A stretch of DNA of 64,000 nucleotides, from the NCBI RefSeq assembly GCF_016864375.1, contig NZ_CP069354.1:186001-250000 (forward strand), written 5' to 3'. The position numbers and the translations under genes were made by a program. Each line of letters starts with the position of its first letter. The stretch's first letter is position 1. This DNA is from Microvirga sp. VF16. GTDB taxonomy: Bacteria > Pseudomonadota > Alphaproteobacteria > Rhizobiales > Beijerinckiaceae. Positions 17,038 to 28,743 of the stretch are shown here, piece after piece. The notes under the pieces were generated by a model that worked only from the letters and a program-made list of their open reading frames with translations, was not told the DNA's origin and ran no database searches.

Positions 17038-17136
17038 TTATAACACGCCCATCAGCCACAGCACGATCAGGGTCAACACGGCGGAGACCAGGAGCGAGCC
17101 CGCGCAGCCGAGCCGGTTCGAGAAGAACAAGAACAT
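17038..17136 (-). CDS. Small 32-residue single-span membrane protein
   Basis: This 33-codon frame is preceded by AAGGGAG six bases before its ATG at 17136. The product starts MFLFFSNRLGCAGSLLVS and continues as one hydrophobic helix to the end (AVLTLIVLWLMGVL), so it is a probable inner-membrane micropeptide. I recall similar very short NRxGCxGS proteins annotated as hypothetical in Rhizobiales, but cannot check this here. It lies convergent with rho, its stop codon lying just beyond the rho terminator, and 25 bases upstream of the start is the stop of the DMT transporter gene on the same strand. Function unknown. Confidence 0.6.
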   Translation of the reverse strand: MFLFFSNRLGCAGSLLVSAVLTLIVLWLMGVL

Positions 17137-17161
17137 CGCCGCTCCCTTATGCTGTCGCGGG

Positions 17162-18082
17162 TCATCCTTTGCTTGCGGAACCGAAGACGCCGCTTGCCAG
17201 CACAACGCCGAGCGTCGCCAATGTTATCCCGGTGAGAGCGACGGTATCCGGGATCTCGCCGAGAACGGGAATAGCGATCAAAGCTGCCAGCACGATCGAC
17301 AAGGGCGAGACGGCTGCAGCGCGCGAGGCGCCAAGGCGGTCGATGGCGATGCCGTAAAGCACGATGCCGGCGACGCCCGAGAGAAACCCCTGCACGACGG
17401 CCTGCAAGATCACAGATCCAGCAAGTCCATCATCAAGCGCATGAACGAGAGATGGAGCGCCGAGGGGCAGGAGGACGAGGAACGACCATAGCCCGATGAG
17501 CGCTGCGGCCTGAAGGGACGACAATCCGCTGCGGCGATAGGCATGGGTATAGATCCCCCACAAACAGGCGCCGGCGAGCAGCAGCACATGCCCGCGCCAA
17601 GTGCCGTTGCCGGCAAACAGCAATCCATAGCCGCCGATACAGACGACGCCGATGAGGATGAGCGCGAAGCCCGCGATCCGGATACGTCCGAGCCGCTCGC
17701 CAAAGACGAGCCAGCCGATCAGCGCCACGAAGAGCGGCATGGTGCCGGGCAGAAGCGGGCCGATCTCCGCTGCCGGAGCGAACTGCATGCCGAGCGCAAC
17801 AATGAGAAAGAACGGAGCACCGGAGCCGAGAAGCCCGAGTCCTTTCAAGAAACCGAGATTCTTCGGGAACAGACCGATCCGCCAGCTGATCGGGAGCAGC
17901 AGGAGGGCGGGAACTCCGAAGCGCAACAGACCGACGGCGGCCGGCGGTAAATCATGCGTCACCGCATGACGGGTGGCGACCGCCCAGACGGCCCAGATCG
18001 TGACTGTGGCGAAGGCGGCGAGCCAGCCGATCAGGGCAGGGCGAGTTTGAGCCTGGGGCGAGGCAAGGGCAAGATCGGACAT
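17162..18082 (-). CDS. EamA/DMT-family transporter
   Basis: A 306-residue polytopic inner-membrane protein with about ten hydrophobic helices in two EamA repeats (first from IGWLAAFATVTIWAVWAVATRHAV, second after ACLWGIYTHAYRRSGLSSLQA). The drug/metabolite transporter superfamily exports amino acids, metabolites or drugs; the substrate is not readable from sequence. The start is ATG 18082 (MSDLALASPQAQTRP), with GGAGG about six bases upstream on the coding strand. It is divergent from an Lrp/AsnC regulator 117 bp away. That pairing is typical of amino-acid exporters, so an amino-acid efflux role is a reasonable inference. Confidence 0.85.
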   Translation of the reverse strand: MSDLALASPQAQTRPALIGWLAAFATVTIWAVWAVATRHAVTHDLPPAAVGLLRFGVPALLLLPISWRIGLFPKNLGFLKGLGLLGSGAPFFLIVALGMQFAPAAEIGPLLPGTMPLFVALIGWLVFGERLGRIRIAGFALILIGVVCIGGYGLLFAGNGTWRGHVLLLAGACLWGIYTHAYRRSGLSSLQAAALIGLWSFLVLLPLGAPSLVHALDDGLAGSVILQAVVQGFLSGVAGIVLYGIAIDRLGASRAAAVSPLSIVLAALIAIPVLGEIPDTVALTGITLATLGVVLASGVFGSASKG

Positions 18083-18199
18083 GGGAAACCTCCTGCCTAA
18101 GAGCATAGGCTTTCAGGGTATGGCATGTCCTTGCGAAGTTTGACTTGATGATTGCCTATTCTTGGCAGAAAATTGCGCAAAACTGGGTTTCACGCATCC

Positions 18200-18709
18200 A
18201 TGCCCTATATCAATCTCGACGCCATCGATCTGCGGATCCTGAACGCCCTTCAGAGCGACGGGCGGCTGACCAATCAGGAATTGGCCGATCAGGTTGGCCT
18301 CTCGCCCTCTCCTTGTCTCCGGCGGATCCGACGCCTGGAGCGTGATGGCTTCATCCGCACCTACCGAGCCGTGCTCGACCGGGACTCCGTCGGCTTGGGT
18401 CTTACCGTCTTCGTCGAGATCAAGGTGGAAAAACATTCCCGCGACAATGCACAGGCGCTCCAGCAGGCGCTCGCCGCGATGCCCGAGGTGGTGGCCTGCC
18501 ACATGGTCTCCGGCACAGCCGATTTCATCGCCGAGATCGTGGTGACCAATCTCAAAGCCTACGAGAAGCTGTTGACGGAAAAGATCCTGATCCTGCCGAT
18601 GATCGGCGACATCCGCTCCAACTTCGCCCTCACGCGCGTGAAATCCGACGCGGCTCTGCCGCTGACACATCTCAAGCGGGAGGTTGAGGAGCGGAAGCCT
18701 GATTGCTGA
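18200..18709 (+). CDS. Lrp/AsnC-family transcriptional regulator
   Basis: A 169-residue regulator with an N-terminal helix-turn-helix (INLDAIDLRILNALQSDGRL, then TNQELADQVGLSPSPCLRRI, about residues 4-43) and a C-terminal RAM domain (about 65-150; FVEIKVEKHSRDNAQ, VSGTADFIAEIVV) that binds amino acids and drives oligomerisation. The start is ATG 18200, since MPYINLDAIDLRIL is the normal Lrp N-terminus; the upstream extension is non-conserved. It is divergent from the DMT transporter and probably controls it in response to an amino acid, which is inferred from position only. Confidence 0.9.
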   Translation: MPYINLDAIDLRILNALQSDGRLTNQELADQVGLSPSPCLRRIRRLERDGFIRTYRAVLDRDSVGLGLTVFVEIKVEKHSRDNAQALQQALAAMPEVVACHMVSGTADFIAEIVVTNLKAYEKLLTEKILILPMIGDIRSNFALTRVKSDAALPLTHLKREVEERKPDC

Positions 18710-18768
18710 GGGCTCCTCGCAACGATTCTGCCCATGCCAGAGAGTCAGGCTGGACATTCACCTCTTTC

Positions 18769-18849
18769 GTCATCACCGGCCTCGTGCCGGTGATCTCAAA
18801 TCATTGAAGCGCCGAGCTTCACCGCATCGGGACAGGCCCGGTCATGACG
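18769..18849. repeat. Extragenic palindromic element, family D, copy 1
   Basis: Begins CGTCATCACCGGCCTCGTGCC with its own short dyad (CACCGGC/GCCGGTG) and ends ACAGGCCCGGTCATGACG. It lies between the convergent Lrp and thioredoxin-domain genes. Related elements are at about 26912, 31480, 32927 and 36888. Confidence 0.7.
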
Positions 18850-18873
18850 GAAGGGTTGTGTCATGGAGGGCTA

Positions 18874-20892
<2,019 letters not shown>

Positions 20893-21009
20893 GGGTTCTG
20901 CTCCGGCTTCGGGCTCAATCGATTCGGATCAGAACCGATTCTGACCACGCCTCATGTTTTTAAGACTTCATCAACCTTAAATCTTCTTGCCTGTACGAGG
21001 TTCACGTTC

Positions 21010-22320
21010 ATGCGTTCGGACGACACTATCTTCGCCACCGCCTCCGGTCACGGCCGCGCCGCCGTCTGCCTAATCCGGATCAGTGGGAAGGAGAGCCGCA
21101 CCATTCTGGAACGGATGGCGGGGAGGGTTCCCGAGCCCCGGCGCGCTGTCGTGCGGACCTTGAAGCATCCGACCACCGGGGAGCCTCTCGATCAAGCCCT
21201 GGTTCTGTGGATGCCGGGGCCGGGAAGTTTCACTGGCGAGGATCAGGCCGAGCTCCAGATCCATGGCGGCCTGGCGACCCGCGCGGCCGTGTTGCGGGCG
21301 CTCGGCACCATCGACAATTGCCGACTGGCGGAAGCCGGCGAGTTCACCCGCCGCGCCTTTCTCAACGGGCGGATGGACTTGAGCCAAGTCGAAGGCCTTG
21401 CCGACATCATCGATGCCGAGACGGAGGCACAGCGTCGCCAAGCCATGCTTCAGCTCGGCGGGCGTCTGGGCAATGCCGCCGAGGGTTGGCGCGAGAACGT
21501 GCTGCAGGTTCTGGCACTGCTGGAGGCCAGCCTCGATTTCTCCGACGAGGGCGATGTGCCGGAGGATCTGGAAGCGGAGATTCTTGAGATGATCGATCGA
21601 GTGCGGGGCGAGATCGGCCGCGCCATGGCGAACCGCAGCGGCGAGCGCCTGCGCGAGGGGCTCACGGTCGTGCTGGCGGGACCTCCCAATGCGGGCAAGT
21701 CGACTCTGCTGAACGCGCTCGCTCAGCGGGACGTCGCCATCGTCTCGCCGATTGCCGGCACGACCCGCGATGTGATCGAGGTCCATTGTGATCTCGGCGG
21801 GCTGCCTGTGATCATTGTCGATACCGCGGGCCTCAGGGAGAGCGGCGATCTGATCGAGCAGGAGGGCGTCTCCCGCGCCCGCGCCCGAGTGGAAAATGCC
21901 GACCTCGTGCTCTGGCTCGTTCCGCCGGAAGGCGGGGAAAGCGAGCCGCCTCAGGCCAAGTGTCTTCTGCGCGTGGGCACGAAATCCGATTTGAATCGGA
22001 TCCGACGCGATTGCGACCTCATGATTGCGGCCGCCACCGGCGAGGGGTTGCCGAAACTCATCGCACGTCTGGAGCAGGAGGCTGCAGCATTGATGGGGCA
22101 GGGCGATGCCATCGTTACCCGTGAGCGTCACCGTAAGGCTCTAGAGCGCGCCTATGCCGCTTTGGAGCGTGCCCGCGCCATGCTGGTCAGCCACGGTCCG
22201 CTCGAATTGGCGGCGGAAGAGGTGCGGTTGGCCGCCCGCGCCATCGGCGAGATCACGGGCCGCGTGGATGTCGAGGATGTGCTCGACCGCCTGTTTTCCA
22301 GCTTCTGCATTGGCAAGTGA
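21010..22320 (+). CDS. mnmE: tRNA modification GTPase MnmE (TrmE)
   Basis: A 436-residue GTPase that works with MnmG to install carboxymethylaminomethyl or aminomethyl groups on U34 of certain tRNAs. The N-terminal tetrahydrofolate-binding domain begins DDTIFATASGHGRAAVCLIRIS. The G domain has GPPNAGKSTLLNALAQRDVA (about residue 223 on), the switch sequence IAGTTRDVIEV and DTAGLRES; the protein ends FCIGK with the invariant catalytic cysteine. ATG 21010 matches the family N-terminus, while the frame runs open far upstream antisense to the thioredoxin-domain gene. Its partner gene mnmG follows after a 317-bp gap. Confidence 0.96.
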   Translation: MRSDDTIFATASGHGRAAVCLIRISGKESRTILERMAGRVPEPRRAVVRTLKHPTTGEPLDQALVLWMPGPGSFTGEDQAELQIHGGLATRAAVLRALGTIDNCRLAEAGEFTRRAFLNGRMDLSQVEGLADIIDAETEAQRRQAMLQLGGRLGNAAEGWRENVLQVLALLEASLDFSDEGDVPEDLEAEILEMIDRVRGEIGRAMANRSGERLREGLTVVLAGPPNAGKSTLLNALAQRDVAIVSPIAGTTRDVIEVHCDLGGLPVIIVDTAGLRESGDLIEQEGVSRARARVENADLVLWLVPPEGGESEPPQAKCLLRVGTKSDLNRIRRDCDLMIAAATGEGLPKLIARLEQEAAALMGQGDAIVTRERHRKALERAYAALERARAMLVSHGPLELAAEEVRLAARAIGEITGRVDVEDVLDRLFSSFCIGK

Positions 22321-22451
22321 TCCGTCATCAGTAACCCTGACTCGAATCTGTGAGAGTCGATTTTCGTCTGTTCACGAATCGGTGGAACAATGTTGAATCG
22401 GATGCGCACAGCCTGTGAACAGGCTGTGCGCATCCGAGATCAGGCCCAAAA

Positions 22452-22467
22452 TGTTTCACGTGAAACA
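22452..22467. promoter_or_regulatory. parS centromere site 1
   Basis: TGTTTCACGTGAAACA matches the bacterial parS consensus exactly and sits in a perfect 24-bp palindrome (22448-22471, flanked by AAAA and TTTT). ParB, encoded 3.6 kb downstream, is expected to bind here and load as a CTP-dependent clamp. It is about 9 kb from the putative origin. Confidence 0.93.
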
Positions 22468-22508
22468 TTTTGCCCTTTTGACCTCCGTGGCGCCGGGACT
22501 TAGATCCA

Positions 22509-22620
22509 AGCGCATCGTGCGAAAAAGTGTTTTCGGTTTTCCGCGCCAAGCGATGCGCTCGGCAGGAAAAGGAGCATCGGATCGATCCCAAAAGTGCATT
22601 CCACTTTTGGGTCCGATGCT
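22509..22620. repeat. Extragenic palindromic repeat, family A, copy 2
   Basis: Starts AGCGCATCGTGCGAAAAAGTG and ends with the dyad CAAAAGTGCATTCCACTTTTG followed by GGTCCGATGCT. It aligns along its whole length with 2221-2330 and forms the immediate upstream region of mnmG. Confidence 0.8.
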
Positions 22621-22637
22621 CTGACATGGAGAATTTC

Positions 22638-24521
22638 ATGAGTCAGGTGTTCGATGTGATCATCGTGGGCGGCGGCCATGCGGGGTCCGAGGCGGCGGCG
22701 GCGGCGGCGCGCATAGGCGCACGCACGGCCCTCGTCACCCACAAGCTATCGACTATCGGCGCCATGTCCTGCAACCCGGCCATCGGCGGCCTCGGCAAGG
22801 GCCATCTTGTGCGCGAGATCGACGCCCTCGACGGCGTCATGGGCCGCATCGCCGACCGGGCCGGCATCCAGTTCCGCCTGCTCAACCGTCGCAAGGGACC
22901 GGCGGTTCGAGGGCCGCGCACCCAGGCCGACCGCAAGCTCTATGCCCACGCCATGCAGGCGGAGTTGCTGCAGACGCCGAACCTGACGATCGTGGAAGGG
23001 GAGGCGGACGATCTCGTTGTGCAGGACGGTCGCGTCACTGGCCTGCTGCTGACCGACGGCCGTGTTCTCACAGCCGGAGCCGTGGTCATCACCACCGGCA
23101 CTTTCCTCTCTGGACTGATCCATATCGGCGAGAAGAAGATCCCGGCTGGCCGCATGGGTGAGCGTCCCTCCCTCGGCCTGCCGAAGACCTTCGAGCGGCT
23201 CGGCTTCACTCTCGGTCGTCTGAAGACTGGCACTCCGCCACGCCTCGACGGCCGTACCATCGACTGGGCGGGTATCGACAAGCAGGCAGCGGACGATGAG
23301 CCGGTGCCGTTTTCTCTTCTCACCACCCGGATCGAAAACCCGCAGATCGAGTGCGGCATCACCCGCACGACCGCCAAGGTGCATGAGTTGATCCGGGACA
23401 ACCTGCACCGCTCGGCCATGTATTCCGGCGAGATCCAGGGCAGGGGGCCGCGCTACTGCCCGTCCATCGAAGACAAGGTCGTGCGCTTCGGCGACCGGGA
23501 TGGGCATCAGATCTTTCTGGAGCCGGAGGGTCTCGACGACATCACGGTCTATCCCAATGGGATCTCGACCTCCCTGCCCGAGGATGTGCAGCTTGCTTTC
23601 CTGACGCACATCCCGGGTCTGAAGAGAGTCCGGATGCTCCAGCCGGCCTATGCCATCGAGTACGATTATGTCGATCCGCGCAACCTGACGGCCGCGCTCG
23701 AAACCAAGGCGGTTCAGGGTCTTTTCCTCGCAGGCCAGATCAACGGCACCACGGGCTATGAGGAAGCAGCGGCTCAGGGGCTCGTCGCCGGCTTGAATGC
23801 CGCGCGTCGGGCATCCGGTCAGGACGGCATCGTGTTCGACCGGGCCGAATCCTATATCGGCGTGCTTGTCGATGACCTAATCACCCGCGGGGTGAGCGAG
23901 CCCTATCGCATGTTCACCTCACGCTCTGAGTATCGCCTGAGCCTGCGCATCGACAATGTGGATGAGCGCCTGACCGGCAAGGGCCTGGAGATCGGCTGCG
24001 TCGGCTCAGAGCGCGAGGCGCATTTCCGGCGCTCGCAAGATGAGATCCGCGAGACGCGGCAGCGGCTGCAGGCTCTCAGCCTCACCCCTCAAGAGGCCTC
24101 CCGCCATGGTCTGGAACTGAATCAGGATGGCGTTCGCCGCTCCGCCTATCAGCTCCTGTCCTATCCGAATATTGGCTGGAATGACCTGAAGCGCGTCTGG
24201 CCGGATCTGGGACCGGTGAGCCTATCGGCGCAGGAGCGGCTGGAGACGGATGCCACCTATGCGGTTTATCTCAACCGCCAGCAGGCCGACATTGCCGCCT
24301 ATCGCCGCGATGAGGGTGTGGTGCTAGAGGAGAGCATCGACTTCCAGGGGCTGCCCGGACTGTCGAACGAGATCAAGGCCAAGCTCGATCTGGTCCGCCC
24401 CAAGACTCTTGGGCAAGCGGCCCGGATCGAAGGGATCACGCCGGCAGCCCTGACCTTGTTGGCTGCTCATGCCCGTAAAGGGTCGGGACGAAGCGCCCGC
24501 GCGTCTGGGGCACTATCGTGA
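22638..24521 (+). CDS. mnmG: tRNA uridine-5-carboxymethylaminomethyl modification enzyme MnmG (GidA)
   Basis: A 627-residue FAD enzyme, partner of MnmE in modifying U34 of tRNA. The dinucleotide motif is [17 protein letters not shown] at about residues 7-23, followed by [20 protein letters not shown], a signature of the family with a catalytic cysteine. [13 protein letters not shown] and [18 protein letters not shown] are further MnmG blocks, and a helical C-terminal domain contacts MnmE. ATG 22638 has GGAG five bases upstream; an in-frame ATG at 22626 has none. It starts the mnmG-rsmG-parA-parB operon and overlaps rsmG by four bases (GTGA). Confidence 0.96.
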   Translation: MSQVFDVIIVGGGHAGSEAAAAAARIGARTALVTHKLSTIGAMSCNPAIGGLGKGHLVREIDALDGVMGRIADRAGIQFRLLNRRKGPAVRGPRTQADRKLYAHAMQAELLQTPNLTIVEGEADDLVVQDGRVTGLLLTDGRVLTAGAVVITTGTFLSGLIHIGEKKIPAGRMGERPSLGLPKTFERLGFTLGRLKTGTPPRLDGRTIDWAGIDKQAADDEPVPFSLLTTRIENPQIECGITRTTAKVHELIRDNLHRSAMYSGEIQGRGPRYCPSIEDKVVRFGDRDGHQIFLEPEGLDDITVYPNGISTSLPEDVQLAFLTHIPGLKRVRMLQPAYAIEYDYVDPRNLTAALETKAVQGLFLAGQINGTTGYEEAAAQGLVAGLNAARRASGQDGIVFDRAESYIGVLVDDLITRGVSEPYRMFTSRSEYRLSLRIDNVDERLTGKGLEIGCVGSEREAHFRRSQDEIRETRQRLQALSLTPQEASRHGLELNQDGVRRSAYQLLSYPNIGWNDLKRVWPDLGPVSLSAQERLETDATYAVYLNRQQADIAAYRRDEGVVLEESIDFQGLPGLSNEIKAKLDLVRPKTLGQAARIEGITPAALTLLAAHARKGSGRSARASGALS

Positions 24522-25143
24522 CGAAATCCGCCATAATCACCGCCTCGGACCTCAATGTTTCACGTGAAACATTCGAGAAGCTGGAACTCCTGGAGCGCGA
24601 GCTTCTCCGCTGGCAGGCGATCAAAAACCTCGTCGGACCGGCTACGCTCGACCAAATCTGGGACCGCCACATCGTCGATTCTCTCCAGCTTCTGGACCTT
24701 GCGCCCGATGCCAGGACTTGGCTTGACCTTGGTTCTGGCGCTGGATTTCCCGGTCTCGTTCTCGCTATCGTCGGCGCAGAGAGGGGGCTGAAGGTCCATC
24801 TGGTCGAGAGCAATTCGCGCAAATGTGCTTTCTTGCGCCAGATCGCGCGCCTGACGGAGGCTCCGGCTACGGTGCACGAGGCGCGGCTGGAAACTGTGGT
24901 GCCCGGCTTCGTCGGCAAGGCCGATGTGGTCTCGGCCCGCGCCTTGGCGTCATTAAGCATGCTGCTGGATTGGACGGCACCCTTGTTGAAAGCGGGGACA
25001 ATGGGCCTGTTTCCCAAGGGTCGCGACGTCGAGACCGAATTGACCGAGGCTCGGAAAAAGTGGACATTCGAGGCAGAGATCCTGCCAAGCCTGACCGATT
25101 CTGACGCCAGGATTCTTCGCATAACCTCCATCGAGAGCCATTC

Positions 25144-25147
<4 letters not shown>
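24518..25147 (+). CDS. rsmG: 16S rRNA (guanine-N7)-methyltransferase RsmG (GidB)
   Basis: A 209-residue SAM-dependent enzyme that methylates N7 of G527 in 16S r[23 protein letters not shown] holds the SAM-binding glycine motif (about residues 67-86), preceded by [12 protein letters not shown], and [16 protein letters not shown] is the acidic loop. The GTG start at 24518 overlaps the mnmG stop and the gene overlaps parA by four bases, so translation is coupled along the operon. Codons 13-19 (DLNVSRET region) also contain a perfect parS site, so DNA-level selection acts on this part of the coding sequence. Confidence 0.94.
24556..24571. promoter_or_regulatory. parS centromere site 2, inside rsmG
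   Basis: A second exact TGTTTCACGTGAAACA, here within the N-terminal codons of rsmG, 2.1 kb from site 1 and about 11 kb from the putative origin. parS sites inside coding sequence near parAB are known from other bacteria. Confidence 0.92.
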
Positions 25148-25983
<836 letters not shown>

Positions 25984-26002
25984 CGAGAGTTGAGAACAAG
26001 AC

Positions 26003-26884
<882 letters not shown>

Positions 26885-26911
26885 GAAGCCCGATCAGGCA
26901 AGTCACATTCC

Positions 26912-27178
26912 CCGTCATCGCCGGTCTCATGCCGGTGATCTCGTTTCTATGAGGCGCGATATTCTTCAAATCGGGATGGCCAGCACAAAGCCGGCCATGA
27001 CGTGATGGGCGTCATCCCTGACGGCCCGCAGGGCCAGGAAGGGGATCCAGTCCTGCGCTCAGTGTTATGGATTCCCTTCTCCTGCGATGGCTTCGCCATC
27101 TCCGGCCGGGAATGACACGCCCGTCCCGTAAGCGCGTGTCCGTATCGAGATGGCCGGCACAAGCCCAGGCATCACATA
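26912..27178. repeat. Composite palindromic repeats downstream of parB, family D, copy 2
   Basis: The 298-bp gap between convergent parB and holA has no gene. It holds several elements: CGTCATCGCCGGTCTCATGCC, a GGGATGGCCAGCACAAAGCC block ending CCATGACG, then CGTCATCCCTGACGGCCC and a run ending CCGGGAATGACACG. These are partial dyads of the kind also found at 31480-31588. Confidence 0.7.
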
Positions 27179-27182
27179 AAGG

Positions 27183-28202
27183 CTACCGCCGTGCCGCGCG
27201 CGCGATGTCGAGCAAGGTCTTCGACGCAATCGTATCGTCGAGATCGGACAGGCGGCGGGTCTGCAGAAGGTTCGTCTGCAGGAGCGTGATGGCGTTCTTG
27301 AGACTGTCGCTGGTCCAGCGTTGGAGATGACGCTCGACCAGGGGTTTGCGCCGGAAATGCAGGCTACGCATGGATTCCATCACGGCCGGGATCGGGCGGC
27401 CCTCCTCTACGGAAAAGCGGGCATTCAGCAGCATCAGGGCATGACGGAGTGCGGCGCCGAGCAGCACGGACGCATTCACGCCTTCGGCCGCGAGACGCCG
27501 GGAGCCGGTCTCGAGGCCCGTGCCTTCGCCGCCAAAGGCTGCATCGACCACCGCATCCATGGCGAGGCTCGACACGTCGCTCATGATCGCGTCCACATCG
27601 GCGACGGTGATCTCATGCTGACCGTGGGCATAGAGCATGAGCTTTGAGAGCTCCCCGCGGGTGGCGAGGCGGTCGCCACCGAGGCTTGCGATCAAAGCAG
27701 TCCTGGCCTCCCGTTGAATCGAAAAGCCGTTGGCTTTCAAGGTGTCATCGACGACGGTGCCGAGATCGCGGCCCGTATCGGCGTAGCAGGGCAGGGCGAG
27801 CGCCTTTTGCGAGCGCTCGCAGAGTGTCCGCAACGGCGAGGATTTTTGCAGATCACCGCCCTCGATGACGATGACCGTATCCTGCAACTCGCCCTTCAGG
27901 ACCGCATCGACGGCGGGTGCGATGTTGCGCGAGGTCGATTTCACCCAGATCGCGCGCTTCGCCCCGAACAGGCCCATCGTCCCGGCTTCGTCCGCGAGGC
28001 GGGCGGGATCGGCGGCGATGTCGTCGCCGTCGATGCGGATGAGCTGGAAGGGGTCTGACGCATCGTCCACTGAGCGTTCGGCGACCATGCGCGCCCGCTC
28101 ATTGATCAGGCCCATATCGGGCCCGTAGAACAGAAACACGCCGATGCGCGGATCGGGGCGCCGCAGCGCCCCATCCACGTCACCCGCTTTGACGGCGACC
28201 AT
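27183..28202 (-). CDS. holA: DNA polymerase III delta subunit
   Basis: A 339-residue clamp-loader subunit that opens the beta sliding clamp. The N-terminal AAA+-like domain begins VFLFYGPDMGLINERARMVA and has no Walker A lysine motif, as expected for delta; it is followed by RLADEAGTMGLFGAKRAIWV and the helical collar domain toward the C-terminus. It is third in the leftward leuS-lptE-holA operon, four bases after lptE, an order common in alphaproteobacteria. Length and domain order are normal. Confidence 0.92.
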   Translation of the reverse strand: MVAVKAGDVDGALRRPDPRIGVFLFYGPDMGLINERARMVAERSVDDASDPFQLIRIDGDDIAADPARLADEAGTMGLFGAKRAIWVKSTSRNIAPAVDAVLKGELQDTVIVIEGGDLQKSSPLRTLCERSQKALALPCYADTGRDLGTVVDDTLKANGFSIQREARTALIASLGGDRLATRGELSKLMLYAHGQHEITVADVDAIMSDVSSLAMDAVVDAAFGGEGTGLETGSRRLAAEGVNASVLLGAALRHALMLLNARFSVEEGRPIPAVMESMRSLHFRRKPLVERHLQRWTSDSLKNAITLLQTNLLQTRRLSDLDDTIASKTLLDIARAARR

Positions 28203-28206
28203 CGAC

Positions 28207-28743
28207 TCAGCTTTGAGTTGCGAGTGTCGCCGACAACCGGGTCTTCACCTGCTGCGCCAGATCCTTGGCGAGCCTGATCTCCGCATCCCGCGCCGCCCGA
28301 ATGTTGGCGAACCGCTGTGGGAATCGGTCGAAGCTGGTCGACGACGTCGCAACCCCTTGCGTCACAACGGTTTTTCCGTCCAGGCTCGTCAGGGTGTAAG
28401 TCAGCGTTCCGCCGACGATGACGGAGCTGGCCGTGCCGGTCTCGCTGTCGACGACCGGGCTCGACTGGCTCTCGCGCATGGACATCTTCAGGTTGTATTT
28501 CTTCGGCGTATCCGACCCCGACCCATTGAGGGCATAGATCATCTCGCTGCGCAGGTAATGCCCCGTATTCGCGAGCGCCGGCGGCCACTCGATCTCCGGC
28601 ACGTCGATGGAGGCCAGCACCGTCTGAAGCGACTGGCCCGAGACGGTCGGCCCATGGAGCGGCCGGAAGCAGGCGGACAGGCCGAGAGACAGGCCTGCCA
28701 CGAGAGCGACGTGGGCGAGAGCCTTGAACTTAAGCGACGACAT
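28207..28743 (-). CDS. lptE: LPS-assembly lipoprotein LptE
   Basis: A 178-residue outer-membrane lipoprotein that plugs and helps assemble the LptD translocon for lipopolysaccharide. The signal peptide ends in a lipobox GLSAC with Cys25 as the lipidation site, followed by FRPLHG, the usual FxPLYG-like start of mature LptE. The body is a mixed alpha/beta fold ([17 protein letters not shown]) with a C-terminal helix ([22 protein letters not shown]). It overlaps the 3' end of leuS by 14 bases and precedes holA by four bases. Confidence 0.88.
   Translation of the reverse strand: MSSLKFKALAHVALVAGLSLGLSACFRPLHGPTVSGQSLQTVLASIDVPEIEWPPALANTGHYLRSEMIYALNGSGSDTPKKYNLKMSMRESQSSPVVDSETGTASSVIVGGTLTYTLTSLDGKTVVTQGVATSSTSFDRFPQRFANIRAARDAEIRLAKDLAQQVKTRLSATLATQS

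Larger units (their letters stand above)
22321..22637. other. mnmE-mnmG gap: parS site and family A repeat
   Basis: No gene is supported in this 317-bp gap. It contains a perfect parS palindrome at 22452-22467 and a complete family A extragenic repeat at 22509-22620 that ends 17 bases before the mnmG start. The mnmG promoter presumably lies here but cannot be fixed by eye. Confidence 0.8.

Noticed and set aside
20960..20980. TTAA pair between the thioredoxin-domain gene and mnmE
   Set aside because: The spacing is 13 bases, so it is not a CtrA-type site.
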